From Podochytrium sp. JEL0797 (lineage: Eukaryota; Chytridiomycota; Chytridiomycetes; Chytridiales; Chytriomycetaceae): 20,617 nucleotides of DNA. The notes below the pieces were generated by a model that made no database searches, was not told where the DNA came from, and worked only from the letters and a program-made list of their open reading frames with translations. Numbering within the stretch: the first letter of the stretch is position 1; every line of letters starts with the position of its first letter. Of the stretch, positions 1-9,017 are shown one piece after another. A program made the position numbers and the translations under genes. Where the stretch lies: the NCBI GenBank assembly GCA_027596195.1, contig JADGJG010000417.1, forward strand, positions 1 to 20,617, written 5' to 3'.

Positions 1-113
1 GGGGGGGTGTTGTTGTTCCGTGCGGTCTTTTGTTTTTTGATTATTTTTGGGCTGTGTATTGGGGGGATGTGGGGGGGGGTGGGGGGGGGTCGTAAATAAG
101 GAGTACACGGAAT
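1..113. repeat. G-rich low-complexity tract downstream of the bZIP gene
   Basis: The left edge holds guanine runs of 7 (1-7), 6 (61-66), 9 (71-79) and 9 (81-89) bases in a GT-rich background. It lies just past the stop codon of the leftward bZIP gene, so on that transcript strand it is a C-rich 3' flank. Three closely spaced G-runs plus a fourth further off could form a G-quadruplex on the plus strand. No coding signal is seen. Confidence 0.6.
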
Positions 114-1088
114 TCATGTTTCACAAGTCCCCATTCGTAATACATTATGTTCCGCATTCCTCGCCTTCAACGCCTCAAAGACGTCCATAAACTGTCTCCG
201 TTCCAACAAGGAGCATGAATCCAACATTGCGTCTTTTACTTGAACGAGTTCAATCATGAGGTTTCGAATCTCGCGTTTCGATGTAGCTGTTGCAAGAGCG
301 GAGACTACGCGGAGGAGGGATTCGGAGGAGTGCGAGAGGTTTGGGAGAGTTTGGAACGCGAGTCGCGCTTCGGTGAGGTGGATTGGGCCGTAGAGGGATG
401 AGGAGCTTGGTATTATTGGGTCTTGTGGGGAAGGTGTGGAGATGTTGGAGTCTAACTCGAAATCCGTGTAACCTCTGAGAAAAGGGAATACGTCCAAAGG
501 AATCAAGGATGGACGAGGAATCGCCGGTTGACCAAATTGGAGAGAAGCAGATTCGAGAAGCGCGATTCGTTGTTGCAGCAAGTGGCAGTTGGGGCATGGA
601 GGAGCAAATTGGAATACGGGTGACGTGGTTAAAATTGATGTTGATCCGTTGCCTTTGAGGAGCGTCGCCTCGTGTTCGAGTTCCTGCATTTAGACACGGA
701 AAGGGTTGAGATAATTAGAGGGACACGCGCGCCAATAGATCATCTACCAGAATGCGCTTCTTTGCCTCGGCAAGCTCCATCTCCATCGCTTTCCTCCCTT
801 CCTTTCGGCGCTCCCTGTGACTCATGTTAATCGAAACACCTGCGCTGATCTTAACACGAACCTCAGTGCCCGTTGATGCAGTTTGTTTTGCTGTTGCCGA
901 TCAGTCGTGAGTTTGCGTTTGTATTGCCGGTGCTGTTTCATCGAAGGCTCAGGCGCGAGATCGGGGGTTCGGTCTGCGTCCTGCGAGGTTTCGGACATGT
1001 CTTGTTGATCCTCTAGCACCTGCTTTCGTGTGGAACGGGTTTGAGCGGATGGAGGCTGGGTTCCTGGAGCCATTTTGCGATGATTCAT
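114..1088 (-). CDS. Fungal Yap/Pap1-type bZIP transcription factor (3 exons)
   Basis: Predicted nuclear DNA-binding regulator. Exons, in transcript order: 1088-862, 814-727, 683-114; introns of 47 and 43 nt start GTTCGT and GTGTCC and end CACAG and TGCAG. All phases close and give 294 aa. The basic region near residues 57-84 contains NKLHQRALRERRKE, which fits the bZIP N-x7-R rule (N68, R76) and the fungal QR-A-[FL]-R signature. It is followed by a short, imperfect zipper (AKKRILVDDLLARELEHE) and, near residue 135, a CPNC cysteine pair. The C-terminal half is Ser/Pro-rich, then helical; its role is unknown. The first intron splits the codon of R76 in the basic region. Start: Met1 at 1088, or Met6 at 1073, whose context (AAAATGG) is stronger. 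Yap/Pap1 factors commonly act in oxidative or metal stress, but no target is shown here. It is divergent from RanGAP. Confidence 0.85.
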
Positions 1089-1527
1089 GACAGGACGAAA
1101 GGAATATCCACGATTTTTGAGAGGAGATTGATGCGGCTTTGCAACCTTGAGGAGTCACCCAACCGCGTCGACCACACCAACAAACACCTGGACCGCCATT
1201 CTCATCGAAAATCAATTAAAAAATCCTAAATTGGGGTGTCGGGGTTTGGTTCAGCGGGGGACTCCGGATCAACACCACAACGGGAATTCTCAAAACCACC
1301 GATACAATCAAGCCGCTGACTGAGAATGTGTTCATTGGATCCACAGTTGGTGGTTCTGCATTGTCGAACGGGTTTCCCCTGACGAAACTCGCTATTTCTA
1401 TGCGTTTCCTGGAACCGGGTTAAATGGACAATTAACTATGACTATTTATTCGCGCGTTTCGAATTTGGCGAGATGGCCAAATAACGGAACGGCATTTCTG
1501 GACATGATTTTTTTCTTTTTCCCAAAT
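1089..1527. promoter_or_regulatory. Divergent intergenic region, bZIP / RanGAP
   Basis: 439 bp separate the start codons of the leftward bZIP gene and the rightward RanGAP gene, so it should hold both promoters and 5' UTRs. Short open frames cross it, but none has recognisable protein content or splice logic. A T-rich stretch (about 1507-1520) precedes the chosen RanGAP ATG. No TATA box or factor site could be assigned with confidence. Confidence 0.5.
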
Positions 1528-3265
1528 ATGACTTCTTTCACTCTCGAAGGCCGCGTGCTCAAACTCAATAGCGCCGCCGATGCCGCGCCGGTTGTCGCTG
1601 AACTCGAAGCATTGGATGCTTCTGCGCTTGTCGAGATTGTGTTTTCAGGTGAGTTGTTTGTTTAACGAGGGAGAGTCTAGAAGAGTGTTTCTTATTGGTT
1701 CCCAGGAAGCACTTTTGGCGTCGAAGCCGCGCGCGCTGTTGCCCAGGCCTTGAAGCGGATGGCTGCCCTGGAGGTGGGATAGTGGGCCTTGTTGCTGTCG
1801 TGTACTCACTACCATTCAGGTGGCCAACCTCAGCGATATTTTCACGGGCCGTTTGAAGGACGAAATCCCAATGGCTTTGGACGCTTTTGTGGATGCATTC
1901 GTGGACAAGGTGGGTGTTGTACCGATACTGCTTGTGGTGCTGACTTTAGCTTTCACCAGAAACACTTCAAGGTCATTGACTTGTCCGACAATGCGTTTGG
2001 TCCGATTGGTGTGTGATGAAGTTTCCGTTGCAGTGTGTCCAGTGCCTGATTTGCTCTCCAAACAGGCGCCGCACCGATTCGCAGACTATTTATCGAAAAC
2101 AGATCCATCACAACCTTGAAGCTCAACAACAACGGCCTTGGAATTGGTACGCTTTCTATATGGACTCGATTCGATACTTCGAATTAGTATTCCGCAGAGT
2201 GCTGACTTCAACAAACTCCCAAACCAGAGGGAGGCCGTCTCATCGCCACCTCCCTCGTCGACGCTGCCAAAGCCACCACCGAAAAACTCCTAACCAACAT
2301 GCACACCATCATCATGGGCAGAAACCGTCTCGAAACTGTCGCCGCGCGTCACTTTGCCGACCTTGCTCTCCCCATCCTCCCAAACCTCAAGGAACTCCGT
2401 ATGCCCCAAAATGGAATTCGCCCAGAGGGTATTCAAGTATTGATTGAGAGTTTGGCTAAGAATTGTCCACAGTTGGAGGTGTTGGATTTGCAGGTATGTA
2501 TGTGCGCGCAGCGTGCGTGAGAGTGGACGCAGCGAACGAGTTTTGCAGCTCGCGAGAGCGCGGGAGCCGGAGCGACGCGAGTCGCGCACGCTCGCACGCG
2601 CGGCGTGCGTCAGCGCGTGAGAGTGAGCGAAGCGAACAAGTTATGGAAATCGGGTTTTAGTGCAAGCGAAGCGAACAGATTTATGCAGGAAATCTGGTAC
2701 CTACTTCCCATCACCATTGCGCCCCTTCCTTCAAATACTCACTTTATTTATTCTTTTTCTCCCCAAGGACAACACATTCACCAAACCTGGCTCCAAATCC
2801 CTCGCCCGCGCCCTCCCCTCCTGGCCGCACCTCCGCCACCTCAACATTGGCGACTGTCTCCTCGGAAAATCGGGCTCTAAAACCTTTATGAAATCTCTCC
2901 ACCCGCCGTGTGCTCCGAAACTCGAGACGCTCATTTTCACCTTCAATGAAATGGATTTGGAGGGTGCGAAGTTGGTTCCTGGGATGTTGGCCAATAAGGT
3001 CAAATTGCACACTCTGTGGTTGAATGGAAACGTGTTTGATGCCGAGGAGGAGGTTGTGGATTTGATTCGGGGGGTGATGAGGGGGCATGGGCATGTCGAT
3101 GGGTTGGATGAGTTGGAGGATATGGAGGAGGTGGATAGTGATGCTGAAGAAGAGGAGGAGAGTGAAGAGGAGGTGGAGGTGGAGGTTGTTTTGGAGGTGG
3201 GTGAGGAAAAGAAGAAGGATGATGTGGATGCGCTTGCGGATGCGTTGGGGGGAGTCAAGGTTTGA
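1528..3265 (+). CDS. RNA1: Ran GTPase-activating protein (RanGAP / Rna1), 7 exons
   Basis: Cytoplasmic LRR protein that stimulates GTP hydrolysis by Ran, maintaining the Ran-GTP gradient for nuclear transport. Exons: 1528-1648, 1706-1773, 1820-1909, 1960-2008, 2066-2146, 2228-2493, 2768-3265. All phases close and give 390 aa, against 386 in fission yeast Rna1. Family landmarks, in order: FSGSTFGVEAA, NLSDIFTGRLKDEIP, DLSDNAFGPIG, LKLNNNGLG, MGRNRLE, QNGIRPEGI, LEVLDLQDNTF, FNEMDLEGA and LWLNGNVF. GDEL-rich sequence then leads to a Glu-rich acidic tail (about residues 335-375), as in Rna1. The start at 1528 (A at -3) fits the family; an in-frame ATG upstream would add an atypical FFFFP leader. 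Oddities: a 274-nt GC-rich intron before the last exon, and residues just after GPIGAAPI that read as family-like only in a shifted frame (see findings). Confidence 0.95.
2494..2767 (+). repeat. Long RanGAP intron 6 with sense-oriented GC-rich element
   Basis: GT at 2494 and AG at 2767 join LDLQ to DNTF in phase 0, so the intron is secure. Its first two thirds are GC-rich. They contain GTGAGCGAAGCGAACAAG at 2623-2640 and a second GCAAGCGAAGCGAACAG copy at 2662-2678; the last 80 nt are an ordinary pyrimidine-rich intron end. The other introns of this gene are 46-81 nt. The same words occur in introns of DRC12 and TAF1. Confidence 0.8.
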
Positions 3266-3448
3266 AGGGAAACTTTCTTCTTCTTTTTTGGGGTGTGGTG
3301 CCAGAGCTTGGATAAATACAATATCGTCATTCTTGGAGTCTTGATTTGCAATCGATCGGTCCGCAGTCCGCATGGGCTGTTTGAAGATTCGCGTCGGCCA
3401 ACATTCACAATCGCACTATATTTTCTAATCAATCTATCTACATTTTAT
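3266..3448. other. Convergent 3' flank of RanGAP and the small minus-strand gene
   Basis: 183 bp between two convergent stop codons. It starts with a T-rich stretch after the RanGAP stop and has GATAAATAC near 3311, a weak AATAAA-like signal. Nothing else is recognised. Confidence 0.4.
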
Positions 3449-3825
3449 TCACGCATACACATGGCTACGCAAGCGACCGTTTTCGGAATCGTCCACCTTG
3501 GTTGCTCGAAACATGCTTCGATGGAGATCATTGTGCGGCTGCGCGGATCGCGACGGCCGCAGGATCTCGGACGGGATTGAAAAGTGGATTCGTGGTGGTT
3601 CTTGTTGTTTGAGTTCTTTTGTTGGCTCAATGTGTGGCTGGATGGACGGTGCTGAAAGGGAACGGCGGGAAGGGTCAATTCACGAACCGTTCGAAAGAGA
3701 GTGTTTACGGGGGTTTGCTTACCCATTGGATGTGCCATTGCGAGAAAGTCAATGAATGAGAAGGCATGCGGGGTGTGTGATGTGGAGGGCGGTGTTGCCG
3801 AGCGGGTTGCAATGGCGGGAGACAT
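3449..3825 (-). CDS. Hypothetical small protein (2 exons, 101 aa)
   Basis: I do not recognise this protein. Exons 3825-3723 and 3651-3449 join in phase 1 across a 71-nt intron with a strong GTAAGC donor, a CTTTCAG acceptor and a TTGAC branch-like word, giving 101 aa. The spliced product contains FSFIDFLAMAHPM, then EPTKELKQQEPPRIHFSIP and RSMFRATKVDD, and ends LRSHVYA. Reading through the intron or using the other exon-2 frames gives low-complexity or stopped peptides; the good reading frame after splicing is the main support. No signal peptide, membrane segment or known motif is seen. The frame is open upstream of Met1 but has no in-frame ATG, so the start at 3825 is preferred. It is flanked by RanGAP (convergent) and the decayed LRR copy (same strand). 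Confidence 0.5.
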
Positions 3826-3977
3826 GAGAGATTGTTTTTTGGGGCGGCGGCGAAACTGGATTTTTCCAAAGGGGGCACGTGTTTGGAACTCGTGATCATC
3901 AGTCTCCTTTTCGCAATCTTGCTTCTGTTGGCTGTCGCGTGGGATAACGCATTTTTTTAAAGCAAGAAAGCACGCTT

Positions 3978-4881
3978 TTATTGAGATCTAAAACCATTCT
4001 CGTCATCAAAATCACCAGCATCTTCCAATTGCCCTGGCATTGGTCCCTGAAGCAACACCCCTTCTGGAAACTCTGCTACCCATGAGACACCTGGGCACCC
4101 ACGCACATCCACCGAAAGCAAATCCTCCAAGGCTGCAATCTCAGCAGGAAGCTCACCAGTCAACAACGTGTTCCCACTCAATAACAATTCCACCAATCTC
4201 AAGAGTTGACCAAGCTCGCGTGGAATTTCTCCAGACAAATTGCAAGAGTGGAGGTACAGTTGCTCGAGATTGGATAGACGTCCAAGCTCGCTGGGAATCG
4301 GACCGGAGATTCTGGTGAGGGAAAGGATTCGCAAGCCGACAAGAGAGCCCCATTCGGGCGGAATCACCCCGGTGAGAGAGTTACCGTCAACAGTCAACTC
4401 TTCAAGTTTGCTGAGACAACTGAGTGATGCTGGCAACGCACCAGACAAATTGTTCCAGTACAGCGAAGAATATTGGACCAGAGAACATATTCTTGTGCAA
4501 ACTCACCATCTTCAATTGTTTGAGCTCAGAGAAGGAAGAGGGAAATTCCCCTTCAGGACGATTGCTGCCCAAATTCAACACTTCGAGGGAGGCCAGGTTT
4601 CCAATTTCATCGGGAATTGGTCCAGACAGATTGAATTCGACGAAGGACAAACGGACCAGTAGGAACTTCCAGACTTGTTTGGGGTGGATCCAGGAAAGGA
4701 TCAAACGAGCCACCTCGGAAGGAAGGTCACTGAAGCGAGTGTAGAACTTCTTGGTCGGATTTTGCAGTTGGAGGAGCTCGAGAGAGACTTGGCGGCGGTT
4801 GAGGGACACTTGGGTGGGAAGGTGATATATTGAAGATTCGAGGGCGTTCGATGGTTGGGGAGGACAGGTTAGCGGGTCCAG
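3978..4881 (-). pseudogene. Decayed F-box/LRR copy A
   Basis: A degraded paralogue of the two intact genes at 5114-6457 and 6819-8177. Damage is visible by alignment. The family start ATG (before the conserved PQPSNA leader) is CTG at 4881-4879. The N-terminal coiled segment is shortened. About 100 codons between QVWK and the first LRR are missing in frame. A deletion of roughly 40 nt near 4470 shifts the frame inside the LRRs, so 4402-4809 and 3978-4448 are separate open frames. A further three codons are lost before ISGPIP. The F-box (FSDLPSEVARLILSWIHP) and terminal LRRs remain recognisable. An ATG near 4809 could still yield a truncated F-box peptide. The terminal TAA lies inside an AATAAA signal at 3977-3982. 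Confidence 0.85.
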
Positions 4882-5096
4882 ATTGGGAGGGCGTCGAAGG
4901 GGTTTTTTTGGAAGTGACGAAAAACTCGAGCCTCACTCTCTCCATCAACATACTATGCCGATTTCTAAGCTCATCAGCACGTTAAAACCGGTTACAGCAG
5001 TTTGAAAATAATTGGTAGGGTGTTGTGAATCGTTGTCGGTGTTTGGGGTATTGACAACGCGTCCACTTCCTTGCTGTTGATCGAGAAAGGTACGCG
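4882..5096. other. Spacer between LRR copies A and B
   Basis: 215 bp between the lost start of copy A and the polyadenylation signal of copy B. Part is likely the old promoter of copy A. No gene is seen. Confidence 0.4.
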
Positions 5097-5102
5097 TTTA
5101 TT
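5097..5102 (-). terminator. Polyadenylation signal of LRR copy B
   Basis: AATAAA on the minus strand, 12 nt beyond the stop codon of copy B. The surrounding CTCAATAAA context is shared with the end of copy A, as expected of duplicates. Confidence 0.6.
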
Positions 5103-5113
5103 GAGAGACCATT

Positions 5114-6457
5114 TCATTCCATATCACTCTCTTCCTCAAATTCGCCGCTATCTTCCGAACTACCCTCATCTTCCGATTCCTCCGGCATCACTCCCTGAAG
5201 CAACACTCCAACTTCAAACTCCACCAAACATGAGACTCCGGGACACCCACGCACATCCAACGACGACAAATGTTCTAATGCTGCCAACTCTGCGGGAACT
5301 TCACCAGACAACAACGCGTTCTCACCCAGTTCCAGGAATTCCAAGTTCGCGAGTTGGCCGAGCTCGGGTGGAATCTGGCCAAACAGGTTGCAGGATCCGA
5401 GGTAGAGGCATTGAAGTGCAGTGAGACTTCCAAGCTCCTGCGGAATACTGCAGGCCAACTCCTCGTTATTTTCGAGGGATAGTTTTTTCAAACTCGGGAG
5501 GTTGCACCATTCGCGCGGAATAGGCCCACAAAACGCATTGTTTCCAAGATACATAATTTTGAGTTTGCTGAGATTGCCAAAAGTAGATGGCAATGGACCC
5601 GACAGTTTGTTGTTGGTCAACCACATGCCACTCAGGTTTAAGAGCTCACCCAGCTCTGCAGGAATCGGGCCGGAGAGCATGTTTGTATATAAAGACAAAT
5701 CCGTCAACTGCTTGAGTTTGGCAATGTCGGAGGGAATGGCGCCTTCAAGACGGTTGTCACCCAAATTCAACAGCTGAAGGGACTCGAGGTTTCCAATTTC
5801 GACGGGAATCGGCCCTTCGAGGTTGCATTCGACGAGGGACAATTGGACCAGATGTTTCATTTCTACGAAAAGAATTGACAGCTGCATGGCGGGAGGATGT
5901 GGGATTTCAACGTCCTCGAACGTGTGGTCTGTCATTCCCCAATACAGTTCCTTGAGGTACTTCCATTGGCTTCGAAAGTAGCACATTTGGTAGGAAGGGG
6001 GAGAGTTGTCAAGGAACATGAGGTCGTGTTCGGAAGGCTCAACTGACTCAGTGATTGTCGGGTCGGGAGGTGGCAGAAAGCGGTGGACGTTGATGGAAGC
6101 AAATGAGAGGGTCGATATACAGTCACGGAAGGAGCGAGAGAGACCACGGAGCTTCCAGACTTGCTTGGGGTGGATCCAGGCCAGGATCAAACGAGCAAGC
6201 TCCGACGGAATGTCACTGAAGCGAGTGTAGAATTTCTTGTCGGGGTTCTTCAGTTGGAGGCGTTGAAGAGAGAGTTGACGGTGGTTGAGGGAGGTCAGAA
6301 GTGAGTGTTGGGGCAATGAGGACGCGCGGGCATCGAGGCAAGTGGTGTGGTTGTTGAGCTTCTCTTCGATCCTTTTCTGGTTGGCAGTGGCTTGTTGGGT
6401 CAAGACTGCAACGATCTTTGCATTTGATGGCTGAGGAGATGAGGGTGGCGGGTCCAT
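5114..6457 (-). CDS. F-box / leucine-rich-repeat protein, copy B
   Basis: Intact single-exon gene of 447 aa, likely a substrate adaptor for an SCF-type ubiquitin ligase (inference from domain order). Layout: leader with PQPSNA and a short helical segment with QKRIEEKL (about 1-50); F-box-like stretch FSDIPSELARLILAWIHP followed by QVWKLRGLSRSFRD (about 78-113); linker with HDLMFLD and FRSQWKYLKELYWGM; then about eight plant-type LRRs (L-x-G-x-IP-x-E-L-G-x-L) around residues 205-390; GCPGVS cap; acidic tail ending EEESDME. No signal peptide or membrane helix is seen, so it should be intracellular. The start at 6457 is chosen because it matches copies C and D; the open frame extends to an ATG at 6499. 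Close to copy C across its whole length, with the LRR concave faces most different. Confidence 0.85.
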   Translation of the reverse strand: MDPPPSSPQPSNAKIVAVLTQQATANQKRIEEKLNNHTTCLDARASSLPQHSLLTSLNHRQLSLQRLQLKNPDKKFYTRFSDIPSELARLILAWIHPKQVWKLRGLSRSFRDCISTLSFASINVHRFLPPPDPTITESVEPSEHDLMFLDNSPPSYQMCYFRSQWKYLKELYWGMTDHTFEDVEIPHPPAMQLSILFVEMKHLVQLSLVECNLEGPIPVEIGNLESLQLLNLGDNRLEGAIPSDIAKLKQLTDLSLYTNMLSGPIPAELGELLNLSGMWLTNNKLSGPLPSTFGNLSKLKIMYLGNNAFCGPIPREWCNLPSLKKLSLENNEELACSIPQELGSLTALQCLYLGSCNLFGQIPPELGQLANLEFLELGENALLSGEVPAELAALEHLSSLDVRGCPGVSCLVEFEVGVLLQGVMPEESEDEGSSEDSGEFEEESDME

Positions 6458-6788
6458 TCGATCTAATTTCGATTTAGAAAACAGAATGTTCGAATGCAAG
6501 CCAATTCTGGAAGTTGCAGCTAAGTTTGGAAGTTATCGTTTCAGGGGGTTTTGGGTATTACGTATGTTTATGGGGGGATTAAATGCGCGTTTTGCGTTTC
6601 ATTCGCCGTTTCACGAGTGACAAAACTCAAACTTTTTGGAAACAATCAACATTCCAAACAAATTGCAGTCACCCCGGCAACACCTCTTCTTTCCAAGCTA
6701 GTATTAGATAAAAAGGGGTTTGAGAGTTGGTGACAAAGTTACAGAGATTGAAATATGATCTTCGAGGCGCATTGAAGCAAAGCAAGTA
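6458..6788. other. Spacer between LRR copies B and C
   Basis: About 330 bp without a supported gene. It should contain the promoter of copy B on the minus strand and the 3' end of copy C. It is AT-rich, with only short, non-conserved open frames. I see no repeats, RNA gene or clear regulatory site. Confidence 0.4.
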
Positions 6789-6794
6789 TTTATT
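6789..6794 (-). terminator. Polyadenylation signal of LRR copy C
   Basis: AATAAA on the minus strand, 24 nt beyond the copy C stop codon. Confidence 0.6.
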
Positions 6795-6818
6795 AATCCC
6801 ATTTCATTCCAACTCGTT

Positions 6819-8177
6819 CTATTCATCAAATTCACTACCCTCTTCCGAACCAGCCTCGTCTTCTGACTCCTCGTCCACCACCACACCTTCTCGAAACTCT
6901 GCAGACCATGACACGCCAGGACACCCATGCACATACACTGTCATCAAATCATCCAAGGCTGCCAGCTCAGCAGGAAGCTCGCCAGTCAACAACGCGTTCC
7001 CTCTCAAGTCCAATTCCAACAATCTCAAGAGTCGGCCAAGCTCGCGCGGAATTTGTCCAGACAAACCGCATGATCTGAGGTACAAGAATCTAAGTGCAGT
7101 TAGAAAACCGAGTTCCTGCGGAATGCTGCCAGATATCCCTTTGTTTCTGGAGATTGAAAGCAATCTCAAGCAAATGAGGGAGCCCCATTCGGGCGGAATC
7201 TGCCCGGTGAGAGAGTTATCCTCAACACTCAATTCTTCAAGTGTGCTGAGACAACAGAGCGAGGCTGGTAATGCACCAGACAAATTGTTGCGGTACAGCG
7301 AGAGCTTGGTCAAGTTGCAGAGGAGGGACAACTCGGCAGGAATCGGACCAGCGAGCATGTTCTCGTGCAAGCTCAATATGTTCAGTTGTTTGAGTTTGGA
7401 AATGGAGGAGGGAATGAGCCCTTCGAGACTGTTGTTGCCCAAATCCAACACTTTGAGTGAGACGAGCGTTCCAATTTCGACGGGAATCGGTCCAAACAGA
7501 TTGCATTGGGAGAGGGACAAATGTACCAGATGCTTCATTTCGATGACCAGAATTGACAGCTGCAAGGCGGGAGGACTGGTGACTTCGACTTCATCAAGGT
7601 CGTCTTCCGTGATTCCCCAACAGATTGTCTGGAGGTGTTTCCATTGACTTCGAAAGTAAGACGTCTGATAGCAAGAAGGAGATTTGTTGAGGTACGTGAG
7701 GTCGTGTTCGGAAGGCTCGAGGGATTTGGTGATGGCAGGGTCGGGAAGTGGCAGAAAGTGGTGCATGTTGAGGGAAGCAAGGGAGGCAGACTCGATACCA
7801 CCGCGGAAGGAGCGAGAGAGGCCTCGGAGCTTCCAGACTTGCTTGGGATGGATCCAGGCGAGGATCAAACGAGCAACCTCCGAAGGAAGGTCACTGAAGC
7901 GAGTGTATAACTTCTTGTTGGGGTTCTGCAGTTGGAGGAGTTGGAGAGAGACTTGGCGGAGGGTGAGGGAGGTTTGATGCGAATGTTGGGACAATGAAGA
8001 GTCGAGCTGGGAATCGGTTGTGATGGCTTGTTGCTTGATTTGTGATTCGAGTCGTTCCTGGTTCGCAGCGAGTCTTTCCTGGTTGGCAGTGACTTTGTTG
8101 AGCTGAGAAGCCAGTTGGTTCAAGAGGGCAAAGATGTCTGCATTGGATGGCTGCGGAGGAGACGTTGGCAGGTCCAT
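6819..8177 (-). CDS. F-box / leucine-rich-repeat protein, copy C
   Basis: Intact single-exon paralogue of copy B, 452 aa from the family-conserved Met at 8177 (the frame is open to 8243). N-terminal PQPSNADIFALLNQL leader, then a coiled-coil-like stretch with the tandem unit ANQERL twice (about 33-50), absent as a duplication from copy B. F-box FSDLPSEVARLILAWIHP and VWKLRGLSRSFRG follow, then linker EHDLTYL / FRSQWKHLQTICWGI, about eight LRRs with GPIP, GLIP, GALP, GQIP and GSIP cores, the GCPGVSW cap and an acidic Glu/Asp tail ending GSEFDE. Likely a cytosolic or nuclear SCF adaptor (inference). It shares more LRR sequence with decayed copy A (SGALPASL, PPEWGSL) than with B, suggesting A and C are the closer pair or have exchanged sequence. 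Confidence 0.85.
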   Translation of the reverse strand: MDLPTSPPQPSNADIFALLNQLASQLNKVTANQERLAANQERLESQIKQQAITTDSQLDSSLSQHSHQTSLTLRQVSLQLLQLQNPNKKLYTRFSDLPSEVARLILAWIHPKQVWKLRGLSRSFRGGIESASLASLNMHHFLPLPDPAITKSLEPSEHDLTYLNKSPSCYQTSYFRSQWKHLQTICWGITEDDLDEVEVTSPPALQLSILVIEMKHLVHLSLSQCNLFGPIPVEIGTLVSLKVLDLGNNSLEGLIPSSISKLKQLNILSLHENMLAGPIPAELSLLCNLTKLSLYRNNLSGALPASLCCLSTLEELSVEDNSLTGQIPPEWGSLICLRLLSISRNKGISGSIPQELGFLTALRFLYLRSCGLSGQIPRELGRLLRLLELDLRGNALLTGELPAELAALDDLMTVYVHGCPGVSWSAEFREGVVVDEESEDEAGSEEGSEFDE

Positions 8178-8500
8178 GCGATGTCGTGTCGGAGGATTGT
8201 TTTTGGTTCCCTTTTCGGCTCCTTGTCCCATTTTTTTTCTCAAAGAATCCGATTTTGAGGACGACTGGCTGGACGACTGGACGAGTCGACTTTTGAGCGA
8301 TCTGGAATATTAGAATTCGTGAAGATATGTTGTGCCATCGTAGCCAAAGCCCGTGTTTCATCGCGAAATCAAGAGAAAAACATATTTGAACCATTTATTT
8401 CTGTTCAGGATCTGTAAGAATAAAGAAAACGACACAACTGGTGACAACAACAGGACCCCAAAAAAAACACCTCCATACCCCCCCGACACAACCCCTCGAC
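8178..8500. other. Spacer between LRR copy C and the NOG1 remnant
   Basis: About 320 bp without a supported gene. It contains the presumed promoter of copy C (minus strand) and the 3' flank of the NOG1 remnant, including a C-rich stretch near 8476-8484. The short open frames here show no family features. Confidence 0.4.
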
Positions 8501-9008
8501 TCAACGATGCGAAGCAGTTCCCGACCTGGTTCCCGACCCACGCTTTCCAGAGAACAAGTGCTTCGGCATCTTGGTCATAACCTTTCTGTCCGACTCGGAC
8601 GCCTTGGCATTGTAATTCATGGGTCTCTGTGCAAACTCGAGGACCTTTTGCGACTCGGCCTTTTGCGTCGCGTTTCTGAGACCGGTGGTGGTTCTGTCTC
8701 TCGATTGGCTGACTCCCTTGTGTCGCTTGGCGGCGAGGGATTGCTCGCGAGCGAGGGAGGGGGCGCCTCCGGCGGAGGGTTCGCAGGGCTTCCGAGTGGG
8801 ATCGTTTGCGGGTGAGGGATCTGGCTCGTTCGGAGATGTCGACTCCGCGGGCGGCGAAGGTGGAAGTCATGTCGGCGGCGGACTGAAGAATGGGGTGTTA
8901 GTTTTGAGGCATATAAAATCTATCAAAGAAACAGCAACTCACTCTCTTCTTGAACTTTTGCGGCAAGATCGCCCGGTTCTTGCTCTTCTTCATGCGACTC
9001 TCCCTCAT
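8501..9008 (-). pseudogene. NOG1: 3' remnant of NOG1 (GTPBP4-type ribosome-assembly GTPase)
   Basis: Carries only the C-terminal part of Nog1, a nucleolar GTPase for 60S biogenesis; the GTPase domain is absent. Transcript order: exon with MRESRMKKSKNRAILPQ (9008-8943), a 60-nt intron (8942-8883, GTGAGT to TTCAG) joined in phase 0, then SAADMTSTFAARGVDISERA and SLTRKRSHSEA. The family end KVLEFAQRPMNYNAKASES ... MPKHLFSGKRG follows, with stop at 8501. The two halves of the last exon are in different frames. The switch must lie near a run of five C (minus strand, about 8758-8762), and no GT donor exists there to explain it by splicing. Upstream homology stops abruptly at the truncated LRR piece D. 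Most likely a broken fragment; a functional NOG1 should exist elsewhere. Confidence 0.75.
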
Positions 9009-9017
9009 CAACAAGCG

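Noticed and set aside
1148..1160. Possible AP-1-like (TGACTC) site upstream of the bZIP gene, suggesting autoregulation
   Set aside because: Only half of the palindrome is present (GGAGTCAC) and a single six-base match in 439 bp is expected by chance.
2731..3432. Long minus-strand frames rich in Ser, Thr and Phe/Leu
   Set aside because: Antisense to the Glu-rich acidic tail of RanGAP; composition is explained by GAG/GAA codons on the other strand.
6727..7647. Plus-strand open frame of 306 codons
   Set aside because: Exactly antisense to F-box/LRR copy C; similar Ser/Pro-rich antisense frames occur opposite copies A and B, so it is a shadow of the repeat structure.
8441..8815. Plus-strand open frame opposite the NOG1 remnant
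   Set aside because: The minus strand reads unmistakable NOG1 motifs (MPKHLFSGKRG); the plus frame has no family features.
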